Part shown: positions 1 to 10,947 of the stretch, in pieces
How positions within the stretch are numbered: position 1 is the first letter of the stretch
Layout: each line of letters opens with the position of its first letter
Assembly: GCA_019739295.1 (NCBI GenBank)
Contig: JAHHDV010000001.1
Location: forward strand, 1 to 64,000
Origin: Taibaiella sp.
GTDB taxonomy: Bacteria > Bacteroidota > Bacteroidia > Chitinophagales > Chitinophagaceae
DNA length: 64,000 nucleotides
Direction: 5' to 3'
Program-made: the position numbers and the translations under genes
Notes under the pieces: model-generated
Told to the model about the DNA's origin: nothing
The model's database searches: none
The model's input: only the letters and a program-made list of their open reading frames with translations

Positions 1-725
1 CTGACTGTATCCCTGCACATCCGCAATGGATCAGGCGTATGGTAACCGGTGCCGTATCAGAAAGGTCAGATGTCGTCTTAGGCTATGGCGCATATAAAAG
101 GGAAAAAAGCTTTATCAATCACTTTATCCAGTTCGAAACGGTACATACAGCCATCCAGTATTTTTCTTATGCTGCGCTGGGGAAAGCATATATGGGTGTC
201 GGAAGAAACCTGTTGTATAAAAGACAGGTACTCCGGGATGCATTCCAGGATCGGGAGCTGGTTCTCTCTATGCAGAAAACCAGTTCCGGGGATGATGACC
301 TGGCCATCAGCTATCTTGCCGGTAAAGCTAAAATCTCCATACTTCCCGCTGAAGAAGCGGCTACCCTATCAGAAGCTCCAAAAACATTGTCACAGTACAT
401 AAAGCAGAAAAGCAGGCATGCTTCTTCATCAAAATACTATGCCTCCGAGGTGAAATGGCTGCTGGCAGTTTATGCGTTTGCTCACTTCGGATTCTGGCTG
501 CTGGCTCTTTCCCGGCTGTGGCTTGATTTTTCTCCTGGCATATCCGGCCTGGTCATCACCATTTCTGTCTTAGCCACCAAATGGTTCATGTATTACAGAT
601 GGAACCGGGTATTCATGTCAAAAATGAATGCATCCTATTTATTGGTTTTAGATTTTTTTTGGTGCATTTATAATTTAATTTTGTCTCCTTATATCTTTTG
701 GAAAAATAAAAACACATGGAACTGA
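1..725 (+). CDS. Glycosyltransferase family 2, C-terminal part (cut by window edge)
   Basis: The reading frame is open from the first bases and ends in TGA at 723-725, so only about 240 C-terminal residues are visible. It begins with DCIPAHPQW, which resembles the metal-binding aspartate region of processive GT2 enzymes. Further on are GDDDLAI, which fits the acceptor-site acidic motif, and QKSRHA, in the place of the usual Q(Q/R)xRW motif. The tail holds two or three hydrophobic segments (residues about 150-230), as in membrane-anchored GT-A transferases that build polysaccharide or glycolipid. Its stop overlaps the rsmG start by 10 bases, so the two are probably co-transcribed. The sugar donor and acceptor cannot be inferred. 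The family call is fairly safe, the specific role is not. Confidence 0.75.
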   Translation, partial: DCIPAHPQWIRRMVTGAVSERSDVVLGYGAYKREKSFINHFIQFETVHTAIQYFSYAALGKAYMGVGRNLLYKRQVLRDAFQDRELVLSMQKTSSGDDDLAISYLAGKAKISILPAEEAATLSEAPKTLSQYIKQKSRHASSSKYYASEVKWLLAVYAFAHFGFWLLALSRLWLDFSPGISGLVITISVLATKWFMYYRWNRVFMSKMNASYLLVLDFFWCIYNLILSPYIFWKNKNTWN

Positions 726-1342
726 TCACTACCTATTTTGGAGACTTCACCGATCACCAGATACTGCAATTCGAAAGCCTGGAGAAAGTGTATAAGGAAT
801 GGAATGAAAACATCAATGTGATCTCCCGGAAGGATATCGATGCGCTGTACCTGAAGCATGTCCTTCATTCCCTGAGCATCGCAGCAATAGCTGACTTTAA
901 GCCGGGCACCAGGATTGTTGATATCGGTACGGGAGGAGGATTCCCGGGTATTCCTTTGGCTATCTTTTACCCGGATACCGAATTTCTCCTGGTAGATTCC
1001 ATCGGGAAAAAATTAAAAGTAGTACAGGCTGTAGTGGATGCACTGAGCTTAAAAAATGTGCGGGTATTGCATTCCAGGATCGAAAATACCGGAGAAAAGG
1101 ATTTTGACTTTGCAGTGAGCAGGGCAGTTGCCCCGTTGAAGGATTTGTGGCAATGGGCGAAACCGCTATTGCGGAAAGGTCATGAGAATGAAATGGCAAA
1201 CGGTCTCTTCTGCCTTAAAGGCGGAGATCTGAGCCAGGAAATATATGAATCCAATACAAGACCGTCTATATTTGAGATTGACAAAATCTTCAATGAGGAC
1301 TTTTTCCAGGATAAATTTGTAGTATATGTTCCTAAAAAGTAA
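716..1342 (+). CDS. rsmG: 16S rRNA (guanine527-N7)-methyltransferase RsmG
   Basis: The 208-residue product has the normal length for RsmG, which methylates N7 of G527 in 16S rRNA using S-adenosylmethionine. The SAM-binding loop VDIGTGGGFPGIP lies at residues 68-80, followed by FLLVDSIGKKLK (motif II) and the SRAVAPL segment typical of this family. The N-terminal helix region with NINVISRKD is also characteristic. The ATG at 716 lies inside the end of the upstream glycosyltransferase gene. Loss of this enzyme is known to give low-level streptomycin resistance in other bacteria. The assignment rests on several family-specific motifs and is strong. Confidence 0.95.
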   Translation: MELITTYFGDFTDHQILQFESLEKVYKEWNENINVISRKDIDALYLKHVLHSLSIAAIADFKPGTRIVDIGTGGGFPGIPLAIFYPDTEFLLVDSIGKKLKVVQAVVDALSLKNVRVLHSRIENTGEKDFDFAVSRAVAPLKDLWQWAKPLLRKGHENEMANGLFCLKGGDLSQEIYESNTRPSIFEIDKIFNEDFFQDKFVVYVPKK

Positions 1343-1462
1343 ATAATTTTCACTTCGGATTTTAAATATATAAAAGCCAAATAAGATATTAAATCCTCTA
1401 TTTCCCGTTAAGTAAGCGCATCATTTCCAATATCCACCTCATCACATTTCATACCTACACTT

Positions 1463-2254
1463 ATGATAAATTTTTCTTCTGACCGATTTTTCCTTATGGC
1501 CGGACCTTGTGTCATAGAAGGTGAGCAAATCGTTATGGATATTGCTGAGCGCATTACCAGGATGACGGAGACACTGGGCATCCCGTATATCTTTAAAGCT
1601 TCCTACAGAAAAGCGAACCGGACAAGACTGGACAGCTTCACAGGAATAGGTGATATCAAAGGTCTGGAATTACTGAGGAAGGTAAAAGAAACCTTTGGTA
1701 TACCCGTGGTTACCGATATCCATTCGGATGATGAAGCTGCAATTGCTGCAGAGTACGTAGATATATTACAGATACCTGCATTCCTTTGCAGGCAGACCAG
1801 CTTATTGGCAGCTGCTGCCCGGACGGGTAAATACGTAAATGTCAAGAAAGGACAATTTCTATCTGGGGCATCAATGCAATATGCAGTGGACAAAATCCGC
1901 CAATCAGGAAACGATCTCATTATGCTCACTGAAAGAGGAACGACTTTCGGATACCAGGATCTGGTGGTAGATTACAGATCTATTCCCGTAATGCAAGCAT
2001 TTGACGTACCTGTCATCATGGATTGCACGCATTCTTTGCAGCAGCCTAACCAAACTTCCGGCGTAACGGGAGGAGACCCCGGCATGATTGAAACCATAGC
2101 CAAAGCGGCAGTCGCAGTAGGGGTGGACGGCTTATTTATCGAGACACACCCTCATCCTGCCCAGGCCAAGTCCGATGGCGCCAACATGCTTCAATTGGAT
2201 CTTTTGGAACCTTTATTGAAAAAATTAATAAGGATCCGTGATGCTGTCCGGTAA
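1463..2254 (+). CDS. kdsA: 3-deoxy-8-phosphooctulonate synthase
   Basis: KdsA condenses arabinose 5-phosphate with phosphoenolpyruvate to make Kdo 8-phosphate, the first step of the lipopolysaccharide core sugar Kdo. The 263-residue protein has the expected family length. It carries AGPCVIE near the N terminus, FKASYRKANRTR, VKKGQFLS, TERGTTFGYQDLVVD and FIETHPHPAQAKSDG, all conserved in KdsA and separating it from DAHP synthases. The ATG at 1463 gives the usual N terminus. A 120-base AT-rich gap separates it from rsmG. Its presence shows that the organism makes a Kdo-containing outer membrane. No close partner gene of the Kdo pathway lies beside it. Confidence 0.95.
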   Translation: MINFSSDRFFLMAGPCVIEGEQIVMDIAERITRMTETLGIPYIFKASYRKANRTRLDSFTGIGDIKGLELLRKVKETFGIPVVTDIHSDDEAAIAAEYVDILQIPAFLCRQTSLLAAAARTGKYVNVKKGQFLSGASMQYAVDKIRQSGNDLIMLTERGTTFGYQDLVVDYRSIPVMQAFDVPVIMDCTHSLQQPNQTSGVTGGDPGMIETIAKAAVAVGVDGLFIETHPHPAQAKSDGANMLQLDLLEPLLKKLIRIRDAVR

Positions 2255-2416
2255 TGTCTTCATTTTTCTGGAATCCAGCGGCTACCTCATCTTTATATCC
2301 GGCATGAATCCCGGTCAATAACTTCCTTGTAGTCCATCTCCTACCTGATCGGATTTAGGTACAATTACTTCCCGATTTTAAGTGTTTTCACTTATTTCCC
2401 GGGACCAGGAGCTGAA

Positions 2417-2424
2417 TAATTTTG
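2417..2424 (+). promoter_or_regulatory. Candidate Bacteroidota -7 element
   Basis: TAATTTTG matches the TAnnTTTG -7 consensus of the Bacteroidota housekeeping sigma factor and ends 36 bases before the ATG of the large T9SS surface protein. Only TTTC about 18 bases upstream could serve as the -33 element, so the match is partial. Confidence 0.35.
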
Positions 2425-2460
2425 CTCATAAAGAAATAATCAACCCAAAATTATTTTCTA

Positions 2461-5400
2461 ATGAGACATTTTTATTATTTGGTCATTTGCCTGGTGGCCA
2501 CCGGGTGCATAAATCTGACCTCAGCATTTGGTCAATATACAGTCACTACAGGCGAAACGGCATCAACTTTAGTGAATACGCTGGTCGGAGAAGGGGTAGC
2601 AGTATCCGGGGCGACGTTTAAACTGTCCCCCTGGTGCCGGCGGCACATTTGAAGGGATTGGGGACCTGGGTATAGATACCGGCATCGTGCTCACTACCGG
2701 AACAGCCGATATTTTCTCCGCTTTCACCGCCTGGGGCTTGTGGCCAGGTGTGAATATAGGCATCAATAACGGAGCACCGGGAGATACAGACCTGAACACA
2801 TTGGTCACATCAGGTACATCCGACAGGTGCGTGCTCGAATTTGATTTTATTCCTTCCGGGGATTCTATCAGGTTCAATTATGTATTCGGTTCAAGCGAAT
2901 ACGGAAATTATTCCTGTGATGTCTTTAATGATGTCTTTGCTTTTTTTCATATCAGGTCCCGGGATAGCGGGTCTCCAGAACCTCGCAGTCATTCCCGGGA
3001 CTACTATTCCTGTGGCGATAAACAGTACTACCGGTGTAGGATCGTGGGTGGATGCTGACCCGGATTGTACCGGAATGGGCACAGGCTCTCCTTTTTCTGA
3101 ATACTATGTGGACAATACAAGCGGCACATATGTCTCCTACGGGGGATTTACGACTGTATTGACCGCATTGGCAGAAGTTATTCCGTGTGAAACATACCAT
3201 TTGAAATTAGCTATAGCTGATGTCGGGGACGGCCTGCTGGATTCCGGAGTGTTTATAGAAGCAGGATCTTTTACTTCCAATTCAATAGAGACTTCTTCAG
3301 CAGGTGGTGGCGGGATGGAATGGCCGAATACAAATATGGTAAGAGGATGCTCCTCCGGGAATTTCACGATAACCAGAACAGGGTCGACTACCCATCCGGT
3401 AGATGTGGACTACTTACTGGAAGGTACTGCCACCAATGGTACAGATTATGCGTTACTGCCCGGCACAGTTACCATCCCGGCCGGTGAAGCCTCAGTTATC
3501 GTGGAAATAGACCCTGTAGTCTTAGGGACCTTGGTCGGGACCAGGACCGTAATTCCCAAAATCATCAATCCATATTCTTGTGAAGGAGATACGGTCATTG
3601 TGGATACATTATATATTTATGATTCATTATACACCAACTTCTCTACTACCGATACCGTGATCTGTAACGGCAGTGAAGTACAGGTATCCGTAGATACCGA
3701 TCCGGGTTTTGATATAGAATGGAGCGCTTCGTCCTCATTATCAGAAGACCCGGATGCCTATCACGTCATCTTATCTCCTACTACCTCTACAGAATATTAC
3801 GTATCAGTCAGTGTATATGGTTCCGGCTGTGATGCCTTTACAGACACTGTCACAGTCGATGTGGTCCATATCCCGGCATTGACTATGGCGGACAGCCTCG
3901 AATTATGTATCGGAGAAAGTATCCTGGTCAATCCCGAATATACCGCAGGCAGTACAGATTACCCGACTACATTCTCCTGGACGCCTACAGACGGCGTTTC
4001 CGATGTGGCCATCCTCAACCCGGAACTGACGCCTGATGCCTCCGGTTACTATTTCCTTACTTTGAACTCGGGAGCAGCAGGATGCGACAGAACAGATTCT
4101 GTTTACCTCACCGTACATCCTGTTTTGAATGAACACATTTTTGATACTATATGTATGTCTGACCTGCCTTATACCTGGGATGGAGGCGATGTAACGGAAA
4201 GCGGCACAGCGGTTGATTCAATTATCTATAGTTCCGCCGTGACCGGTTGTGATAGTATTGTCTACCTCAATCTCTACATCAGGCCGGCTGTTGAAACGGT
4301 CATTAATGAAAATATCTGTACAGGTAGCAGTTATCCCTTTTTCGGTACTGACATCAATACTGCGGGTGAATATGAACATACCTTGACAAGCGTGCACGGC
4401 TGTGACAGCATGATCACTTTAGTCCTTACGCTTGATCCTGTGCCTAATGATACCATTGAAGCGGACATCTGTTCGGGAAGCAGTTATGATTTTTATGGAA
4501 CCGGATATAATGAAGCAGGATATTATACTTTTCTGGAGACGGGAACAGGCTGCGATACGATGAGGGTATTATCCTTAGTTGTTCGTCCGGTATATCATGA
4601 AGTAGAGACTTATACATTTTGCAGGAATGACCTGCCTCATACCGTTCACGACCTGGAGATACCCGTATCAGCCGGTTCGTCTGCTGAATTCGCTACGGTA
4701 AGCTTTGAAAGCATTTATGGCTGTGACAGTATCATTACGCTGGATATCACCATCCTGGACACCAGCAGGACAGACCTGGATACTTTATTATGTTTTGGAA
4801 GCACTATGCTATTCGGAGACAATGAAATCACCTCAGGAGGAACTTATTTCAATATTCTGGAAAATGCAGCCGGCTGTGACAGTGTGATCGCATTAGAAGT
4901 ACACTATACGCCCATGTCCTACAGGACCGATAGCCTGATCGTGGAATGTGAAGAAGCCATATTGGACGACATTGCTTATCACACCGATACGCTCATTACG
5001 GACACTTTTGCGAATGCAATCGGTTGTGACAGTATCTATAGATTCACCACCATCCGGATCCTGGAGACCAGAGAAGACACCGCTTATGCCACCATCTGCC
5101 AGGGGGATACCTATTCTTTCAACGGCATCCCGTATTCTTCGGATACAATGGTCACCGGATCCTATATTATGGATAACGGCTGCGATTCTTTCAGCACACT
5201 GATCCTGGAGATGATACCGGAACCGGAGATCTGGCTGACATATATGCCCATAAACGGGATCATCTGTGTGATGGACACTATCCAGATCACAGGTAACGGG
5301 GGTGAACATTATACATTCCATGATTTTGACCATCAGCTTCTCGGCACAGGCATGGATATAGATGTCATCCTGCCCCGATCTCAAAATATGTTCTACGGGA

Positions 5401-5741
5401 TCGGCTACGATGAAAACGGGTGTCCGGGCAAGGCTCATCTTGAGGTCATGGCGGAGCCATGCTGTGATTTTGTAATGCCAAACGCTTTCAGTCCCAATGG
5501 AGATGGCCTGAATGACAAATTTGGTATCCTGACTTATGGGAACCCGGAAGATTTCAAATTAGAGATTTACAACCGATGGGGACAACGTGTTTTTGTAAGT
5601 TTCAAGGCTGATGACCAGTGGGATGGTAACTTTGATGATGGAAAACCTGCTGATATGGGTCCCTATTTCTATACCGTCCAGGGTTCCTGCTATGACGGAA
5701 GCAATTTTTTTCAGAAAGGCGATCTCACCCTGGTCAGATAA
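2461..5741 (+). CDS. Large T9SS type B surface protein with choice-of-anchor L domain (two frameshifts)
   Basis: This is one gene read in three frames. Removing one C from the C5 run at 2627-2631 and one T from the T7 run at 2941-2947 gives a continuous product of about 1,092 residues. It starts with a signal peptide (residues 1-24). A choice-of-anchor L domain follows, recognisable by FGSSEYGNY and FAFFISGPGI. Then comes a Calx-beta-like segment (ATNGTDY...TIPAGE), seven cysteine-containing repeats and a C-terminal gliding-motility/type B sorting domain with PNAFSPNGDGLNDKF and IYNRWGQRVF. Such proteins are exported by the type IX system and displayed on the surface, often as adhesins. The hairpin at 5800 ends the unit. 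The ligand is unknown. The domain calls are firm, and I infer that the frameshifts are sequence errors. Confidence 0.88.
4245..5195 (+). repeat. Seven coding repeats with GCD(S/T) signature
   Basis: GCDS or GCDT codons recur near 4245, 4398, 4548, 4719, 4872, 5022 and 5178, a spacing of about 150-170 bases (roughly 50 residues). Each unit has the pattern C-x-G-S/D-x-Y-x-F-x-G...G-x-Y followed by GCDS and a hydrophobic strand. Nucleotide identity between units is only moderate, so these are old, diverged protein repeats. They probably form a stalk of beta-sandwich modules, each with a pair of cysteines. Confidence 0.75.
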
Positions 5742-5799
5742 CCTTGCCTGTTTTGAAAACAGGTGGTTACCGGTTAATCAGATACCGTTCCTACATATA

Positions 5800-5830
5800 A
5801 AAAGTGCTGACCTATAAAGTCAGCACTTTT
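5800..5830. terminator. Bidirectional intrinsic terminator
   Basis: A perfect 12-base inverted repeat (5800-5811 with 5819-5830) encloses a 7-base loop, with an A run on the left and a T run on the right. It sits between the convergent stops of the surface protein gene (+) and typA (-), so it can end transcripts from both sides. Confidence 0.85.
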
Positions 5831-5854
5831 GTATTTATATTTTCTCAGTCGGGA

Positions 5855-7663
5855 TTACGCTTCCTGCTTCATTTGCTTTGCGTATTTGTTCCGCTCATTT
5901 TCATCCAAAAGGATCTTTCTCAGCCTGATACTCTTAGGTGTACATTCGATACACTCATCATGCTGGATATATTCCATACATTCTTCCAGGCTCATCTGTA
6001 TTTTCGGAGCAATGTTGGTAGCCGCATCAGAGCCGCTGGCTCTCATATTGGTCAGCTTCTTCCCCTCCACTACGTTTACATTCAGGTCTCCCGGTTTGAT
6101 ATGTTCGGCTACGATCTGGCCTCCATATACTTCTTCACCCGGATCGATAAAGAATGTACCTCTGTCCTGCAGTTTATCCAATGAATATCCCGTAGCAGTA
6201 CCTCCCTGTTTCGCACACAGCACACCATTGTTCCTTCCCGGTATCGCACCTTTCCAAGGCTTGTACTCCGAGAACCTATGTGCCATTACAGCTTCGCCGC
6301 CGGTAGCGGTAAGCATCTGCGATCTCAGTCCTATTAATCCTCTTGAGGGTATATCAAATTCCAGGTGGTGCATATTGCCTTTGGATTCCATAATCATCAT
6401 CTCTCCCTTTTTCTGTGTGACCAGATCGATGACCCTGCTGCTTACTTCTTCAGGTACATCTACTACCAGTAATTCATAGGGTTCGGACTTCACTCCATCA
6501 ATTTCCTTAATGATAACCTGGGGTTGGCCCACAGTCAATTCATATCCCTCTCTTCTCATCGTCTCCACAAGCACTGATAAGTGTAGAATCCCCCTTCCAT
6601 ACACCAAAAATTTGTCTGCATCTTCCGTATCCTTAACCCGCAATGCCAGGTTCTTCTCCAATTCTTTATAAAGCCGGTCCCTGATATTCCTGCTCGTCAC
6701 GAACTTACCTTCCCTGCCAAAGAAAGGTGAGTTATTGATCGAAAATTGCATGTTCATCGTGGGTTCATCAATAGCAATAACCGGAAGTGGCTCCGGGTTT
6801 TCAAAATCGGCAATGGTCTCTCCTATCTGGAACCCTTCGATGCCTACTACAGCACAGATATCACCGGCATGAACCTCCTCCACTCTTTTCTTACCCATTC
6901 CTTCGAATGTATACAGTTCTTTGATCTTACCGCGAACCATAGACCCATCGAGCCTGCACAACTGAATATTTTGATTTTCCCTGATCGTGCCCCGGGCTAC
7001 CCTGCCGATAGCGATCCGGCCCAAGAATGAAGAATAATCCAATGAGGTAATCTGCATCTGAAGTGTTCCCTCTTCTACCTGCGGAGCAGGTACATGTTCC
7101 AATACGGCATCCAGAAGTGCATTGATATTATCGGTAGGTGTCAGCGAAGTATTGTACCAGCCTTGCTTTGCTGATCCGTATAGCGTTGGAAAATCCAATT
7201 GCTCCTCAGTAGCATCTAACTGGAAGAACAGATCAAAAACCTTATCATGAACTTCGTCAGGGCGACAGTTTTCCTTATCTACTTTATTGATGACCACAAT
7301 CGGTTTCAGGCCCAGGCTTAATGCTTTGCCCAGTACAAAACGGGTCTGGGGCATAGGTCCTTCGAAAGCATCCACCAGCAGCAATACCCCATCGGCCATT
7401 TTCAACACACGCTCTACCTCTCCCCCGAAGTCGGCGTGGCCCGGGGTATCGATTACATTGATTTTTACATCATTGTAACTCACAGCGATATTTTTGCTCA
7501 GAATCGTAATTCCCCGCTCCCGCTCCAGCTCATTATTATCCATAATCAACTCACCCGTATCCTGGTTATCTCTGAAAACTTTGGTAGCATGGATAATCTT
7601 ATCTACCAGGGAAGTTTTACCATGGTCAACGTGGGCAATAATGGCAATGTTTCTTAAATTCAT
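5855..7663 (-). CDS. typA: Translational GTPase TypA/BipA
   Basis: TypA (BipA) is a ribosome-binding GTPase of the EF-G family, involved in 50S assembly and in growth under stress or cold. The 602-residue length is typical. G motifs are visible: [10 protein letters not shown] (G1, residues 10-19), RGITI (G2), [12 protein letters not shown] (G3) and NKVD (G4). EF-G-like domains III and V follow, and the BipA-specific C terminus contains [15 protein letters not shown]. The frame is intact. A well-placed promoter lies about 70 bases upstream of the ATG and a terminator lies just beyond the stop, so it appears to be a single-gene transcript. Confidence 0.97.
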   Translation of the reverse strand: MNLRNIAIIAHVDHGKTSLVDKIIHATKVFRDNQDTGELIMDNNELERERGITILSKNIAVSYNDVKINVIDTPGHADFGGEVERVLKMADGVLLLVDAFEGPMPQTRFVLGKALSLGLKPIVVINKVDKENCRPDEVHDKVFDLFFQLDATEEQLDFPTLYGSAKQGWYNTSLTPTDNINALLDAVLEHVPAPQVEEGTLQMQITSLDYSSFLGRIAIGRVARGTIRENQNIQLCRLDGSMVRGKIKELYTFEGMGKKRVEEVHAGDICAVVGIEGFQIGETIADFENPEPLPVIAIDEPTMNMQFSINNSPFFGREGKFVTSRNIRDRLYKELEKNLALRVKDTEDADKFLVYGRGILHLSVLVETMRREGYELTVGQPQVIIKEIDGVKSEPYELLVVDVPEEVSSRVIDLVTQKKGEMMIMESKGNMHHLEFDIPSRGLIGLRSQMLTATGGEAVMAHRFSEYKPWKGAIPGRNNGVLCAKQGGTATGYSLDKLQDRGTFFIDPGEEVYGGQIVAEHIKPGDLNVNVVEGKKLTNMRASGSDAATNIAPKIQMSLEECMEYIQHDECIECTPKSIRLRKILLDENERNKYAKQMKQEA

Positions 7664-7734
7664 ATAATTTTTTTGATTAATGCGGGACGTACAGATTCAT
7701 ATCAAATTAAATCCCATAAATATTTTTGAGGACG

Positions 7735-7766
7735 CAAAGGTACTATTTTAATGGCTAAATCTCAAA
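7735..7766 (-). promoter_or_regulatory. Bacteroidota-type promoter of typA
   Basis: On the minus strand TTTG (7766-7763) is followed after 20 bases by TACCTTTG (7742-7735), a full match to the TTTG-N19-21-TAnnTTTG pattern. It reads toward typA and would give a leader of about 65 bases. Confidence 0.65.
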
Positions 7767-7894
7767 TCCAAATATTATATAAGTGTTAATACAACTTATT
7801 AAAAACCTGTTGACCCTGTGGATCATCTACCTTTGATGTTATCCATACAGAATCAACAGGTTACAAGGGCTTAAAGCCATTTCCGCAGCAATTC

Positions 7895-8272
7895 TTATTT
7901 TTTATCTGCTGCTTCCCGGATATCCTTTTTCGCGTCATTGATACCTTTTTTAATATCCTGACCTGCTTTCTTCATATCCTCTTTTACTTCCTTACCTGCG
8001 GTTTTTACATCATCCTTCAATTCACCGGCCCCTTCTTGAATATCGTTTTTTGTTTCATTAAAACCATCTTTTATCTGTTGTCCGGCTTTGTTCATCTTGG
8101 TGTCTGCTTCCCGGATTGCTTCTCCGGCATCATTTTCCAGTTCATTGCCGGCAGCTTTTGTATCTTCAATAGTCTCATCCAGACGCTCCCCGGCAGTCCT
8201 GTTATCATCTCCACAGGAATAAAAAGTGAACAGGGACATGGCACTTAGTGCTAAGATTATTTTTTTCATCAT
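7895..8272 (-). CDS. Small lipoprotein with LEA/apolipophorin-like amphipathic repeats
   Basis: I place the start at the MMKK double methionine (8272). The frame is open further upstream, but only from here does a signal peptide ending in a lipobox (FTFYSC) stand at the N terminus. The mature part, about 105 residues, is highly charged and made of roughly 11-residue repeats rich in K, D, E, A and G, such as AGQQIKDGFNETK and AGQDIKKGINDAK. It should form long amphipathic helices, similar to late-embryogenesis-abundant or YtxH/CsbD-like stress proteins. A TAATTTTG element lies 27 bases before the start. The exact role is unknown; a membrane or desiccation stress role is only a guess from composition. 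Confidence 0.7.
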   Translation of the reverse strand: MMKKIILALSAMSLFTFYSCGDDNRTAGERLDETIEDTKAAGNELENDAGEAIREADTKMNKAGQQIKDGFNETKNDIQEGAGELKDDVKTAGKEVKEDMKKAGQDIKKGINDAKKDIREAADKK

Positions 8273-8298
8273 TATAATTATTTTTCTGGTTAACAGAC

Positions 8299-8306
8299 CA
8301 AAATTA
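8299..8306 (-). promoter_or_regulatory. Candidate Bacteroidota -7 element
   Basis: Minus-strand TAATTTTG matches TAnnTTTG and lies 27 bases before the ATG of the small lipoprotein gene. No TTTG is present at the proper distance, so only the -7 element is supported. Confidence 0.35.
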
Positions 8307-8345
8307 AAAAATTCCGGCGTTTTCATCTGCCATGTTCACAATTCT

Positions 8346-9917
8346 TTAAAGTGCAATGCTATGATACTGTTCTGTCTTCCAGAATCTCAGTAAGAAATCC
8401 AAATTTTTCAGTACCTGCACCCCATCTTCCGATTTAAAATAAGGCAAATCATGCCTGAAGTGCTGTATGCAGTAAAGCACTTTATGCCTGGATACGCTTG
8501 CATCGGTCAGCAGTTGTAAGAACTGGACGCCTGAGCGGCTCAGGTCCACATTCTTATGGTGAAGTGCCGGAAAAGCATCTGCCAGACCGAAGCTTACTTC
8601 AAGTCCCATATCAGGCGTATACAGCAAGGTAACTTTCATCTTAGCATAGGCCTGTGACTGGATAAACCTGCGGATTACACCAACCCTTTGAAGTGAAAGT
8701 CCCTTTAACAGCTCATCGTCTGACTTGTTCAAGTCCTCCTCGTAAGTATCCAGTAAAAGCCAACATCTCAGCAGCACTGCCAATCGCAATCTGGCTATTT
8801 CCATTGATCCTCAGGAAGATATCCATTCCCTGCCTTACCTGGTCTGAACGCCAATTGGGATCAAGTAAAGCTTCAAGCAGTCTCGCCTGCAAGATATTCT
8901 TCTCTTCCCTTTCTACCTCCTCATTTCGCTTATCGATAATATTTGATACACCTGATAGCCACCAGTCATTTTTTCCATTTTACGATGGAAAGATAAAGAT
9001 ATTTTCCAACGAGCTCTGCAGCTCCTTTATGATCATACGAGTCTTTGGACAAAGGGAAGCGCTTACCTGAGGATAGATGGATCAGGTGAATATACCGGTC
9101 ATTTACCCTTTCAACTTCAAACAGCCCGGGTATCTTCCTCGACATATTTTTTACAGATCCGAATAGCGGATGCTGTATCCCCAGTATCGCAGCCAACCAG
9201 TCATTGGCATATATCCCCAACAGCCTGGTAGGCTGGTTATGGATAATATGCGGTCTCTGTCTCCCAGTTCAGCATATGGATATTCCGGTTCGATCTTAAA
9301 TTGGATTTCAATCTTTCCTCAAAAATCATTTTGGTAATCCGGGAAGAATAAATAAGTCTGGAACAAAATCTTCGCCAGCAGCTTTCTTACTTCGAAAAAT
9401 GTATCCGCTTCTGTCCCGAGCCTATAGAATTGCTGCAGCTCCTGGTTCTCCGGTGCCATTTCCCATTGTTCTACAAATAATTCAAAAATGTCTTCAGCAG
9501 CCTTTTGCAACCATATTTCCTTCTCAGAGAATACAATCTTATCCTGAATGCTGTTGATGAAATACCAAATCAAAATAATAATATCTTCCCTATTGGGGCT
9601 CACCGGCAATATAATCATCTCCCTGTTCTATCAAAGGCAGCAACTGGTCATAGTGCTCTTCATGCAGTTTTACAAAGGTCAGCCATAGCTGTGTACCGGA
9701 TGCCAGATCTTCCAGGTAGGAAGCCAGGAAACATGCCAGGTCCACCAGCAATTGCTGTTTACTGCCTACCTGCTGGTCCCAGTGCACCGGCTTCAGATGC
9801 TGCTCAAGGCATTGATATATTTTTCTGGCATAATGAGAGATAAAAGAAGTCCGAACCTACCTGGTTCTGATAGGGTTTGAAGGCAAGCCACTCTTTAATA
9901 AATACTCCTTTCTTCAT
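8346..9917 (-). CDS. Conserved hypothetical protein (about six frameshifts)
   Basis: Fragments in all three minus-strand frames join into one product of about 521 residues, from MKKGVFIKEWLAFKPY at 9917 to EQYHSIAL at the stop, if one base is removed from each of six short runs (forward A4 near 9842, G4 at 9595, A5 at 9321, GG at 9241, T6 at 8969 and TT at 8804). The corrected length is a whole number of codons. The protein is soluble and probably helical, with no signal peptide or membrane segment. From memory its N terminus resembles the DUF3843 family found in gut and soil Bacteroidota, but I could not check this. A promoter-like element lies just upstream and the gene diverges from the HipA-like kinase. 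No function is assigned. Confidence 0.7.
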
Positions 9918-9932
9918 CTACTTTATTTTTCG

Positions 9933-9964
9933 CAAATGTAGAATATATGGATGAAGCTTTGAAA
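9933..9964 (-). promoter_or_regulatory. Candidate promoter of the conserved hypothetical gene
   Basis: Minus-strand TACATTTG (9940-9933) is preceded after 20 bases by TTTC (9964-9961), close to the Bacteroidota TTTG/TAnnTTTG consensus. The ATG follows about 16 bases later. Confidence 0.5.
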
Positions 9965-10109
9965 AAAAACTGAGGAACAAAGCAGGAAACCTTTCTTTCC
10001 CATTTCCATATCCGGAAATGATCATAAAAAATAAATCTTCTGATATCGGAAACGTTCTAAAAGCAGACCGGGATCATCCCTTCATCGTTCAAATCTCAAT
10101 ATACCCGGA

Positions 10110-10143
10110 TTTGTAAGGGCTTCAAATTATTCCATTACTTTTG
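10110..10143 (+). promoter_or_regulatory. Candidate promoter of the HipA-like kinase operon
   Basis: TTTG (10110-10113) is followed after 22 bases by TACTTTTG (10136-10143), both matching the Bacteroidota consensus with a slightly long spacer. The ATG lies 18 bases downstream. Together with the element at 9933 it makes this a divergent promoter region. Confidence 0.5.
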
Positions 10144-10160
10144 TACCAATTCAGTACCAG

Positions 10161-10947
10161 ATGGAAACAATCAATCCGATAAGGGAAGTTCAGGTCTTCA
10201 GATATTTGCAGCCATTAAAGGAGGGTGGCTCATTGCCCGGGCTGGTCGAAGCCGATGATGGATTTAAATATGTGATCAAATTCAAAGGTGCCGGCCAGGG
10301 TTATAAAGCCCTGGTTGCTGAACTGATCAGTGGGCAAATTGCAAAAAAGCTGGGACTCAGGATCCCTGAAATCGTTTTTGCACAATTGGACGAATCCTTT
10401 GGCAGGATCGAAACCGGACCAGGAAATACAGGACCTTCTGAAAGCCAGTGAAGGGCAGAATCTTGGCTTACATTTCCTGAGGCGGCGCGTTAACTTTTGA
10501 TCCTGTCGCACACCAGGTTGATGAACTATTGGCTTCGCAGATCGTATGGCTGGACGCCCTACCTGTTCAACGTGGACCGGACAGCCAGGAATACCAATAT
10601 GCTGATCTGGAACAAAGAGCTGTGGCTCATAGACCACGGAGCGAGCCTTTACTTCCACCACAACTGGGAAAGCTGGGACATCCTTTATACACAAACCTTT
10701 CCTACAGATCAGGGACCATGTATTGCTGCCCTTTTCCAGGAAAATCGAGGAAGCCGATCAGGCATTGAAGCAGCTCATCAATGAAGAAGCTATCCGCCAG
10801 ATCGTAGCACAGGTACCGGATGAATGGATGGAGCAGGATGGCGATGGCATGAGCGCCCGGGACAAAAAGGAATTTTATACCAACCTGCTGACACAACGCC
10901 TGGACCAGTCAGAAACCTTTGTAAATGCAATCAAAGATGCCGGATAA
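10161..10947 (+). CDS. HipA-like kinase family protein (four frameshifts)
   Basis: After removal of one base at each of four short runs (near 10415, 10474, 10558 and 10701) a 260-residue protein emerges. It contains AELISGQIAKKLGL in the N-lobe, a catalytic-loop-like segment NVDRTARNTNML and a metal-binding DFG-like segment LIDHGASL. This is the pattern of the short HipA-like kinases that lack the long N-terminal domain of true HipA toxins. These residues suggest an intact ATP-dependent phosphotransferase, but the substrate is unknown. Its stop overlaps the start of the DUF3037 gene, a pairing I recall from other Bacteroidota and Proteobacteria. A toxin role is possible but not shown. There is no HipB-like DNA-binding partner here. 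Confidence 0.78.

Noticed and set aside
4893..5438. 181-residue minus-strand open frame inside the T9SS surface protein gene
   Set aside because: Antisense shadow of a well-supported coding region; no recognisable protein.
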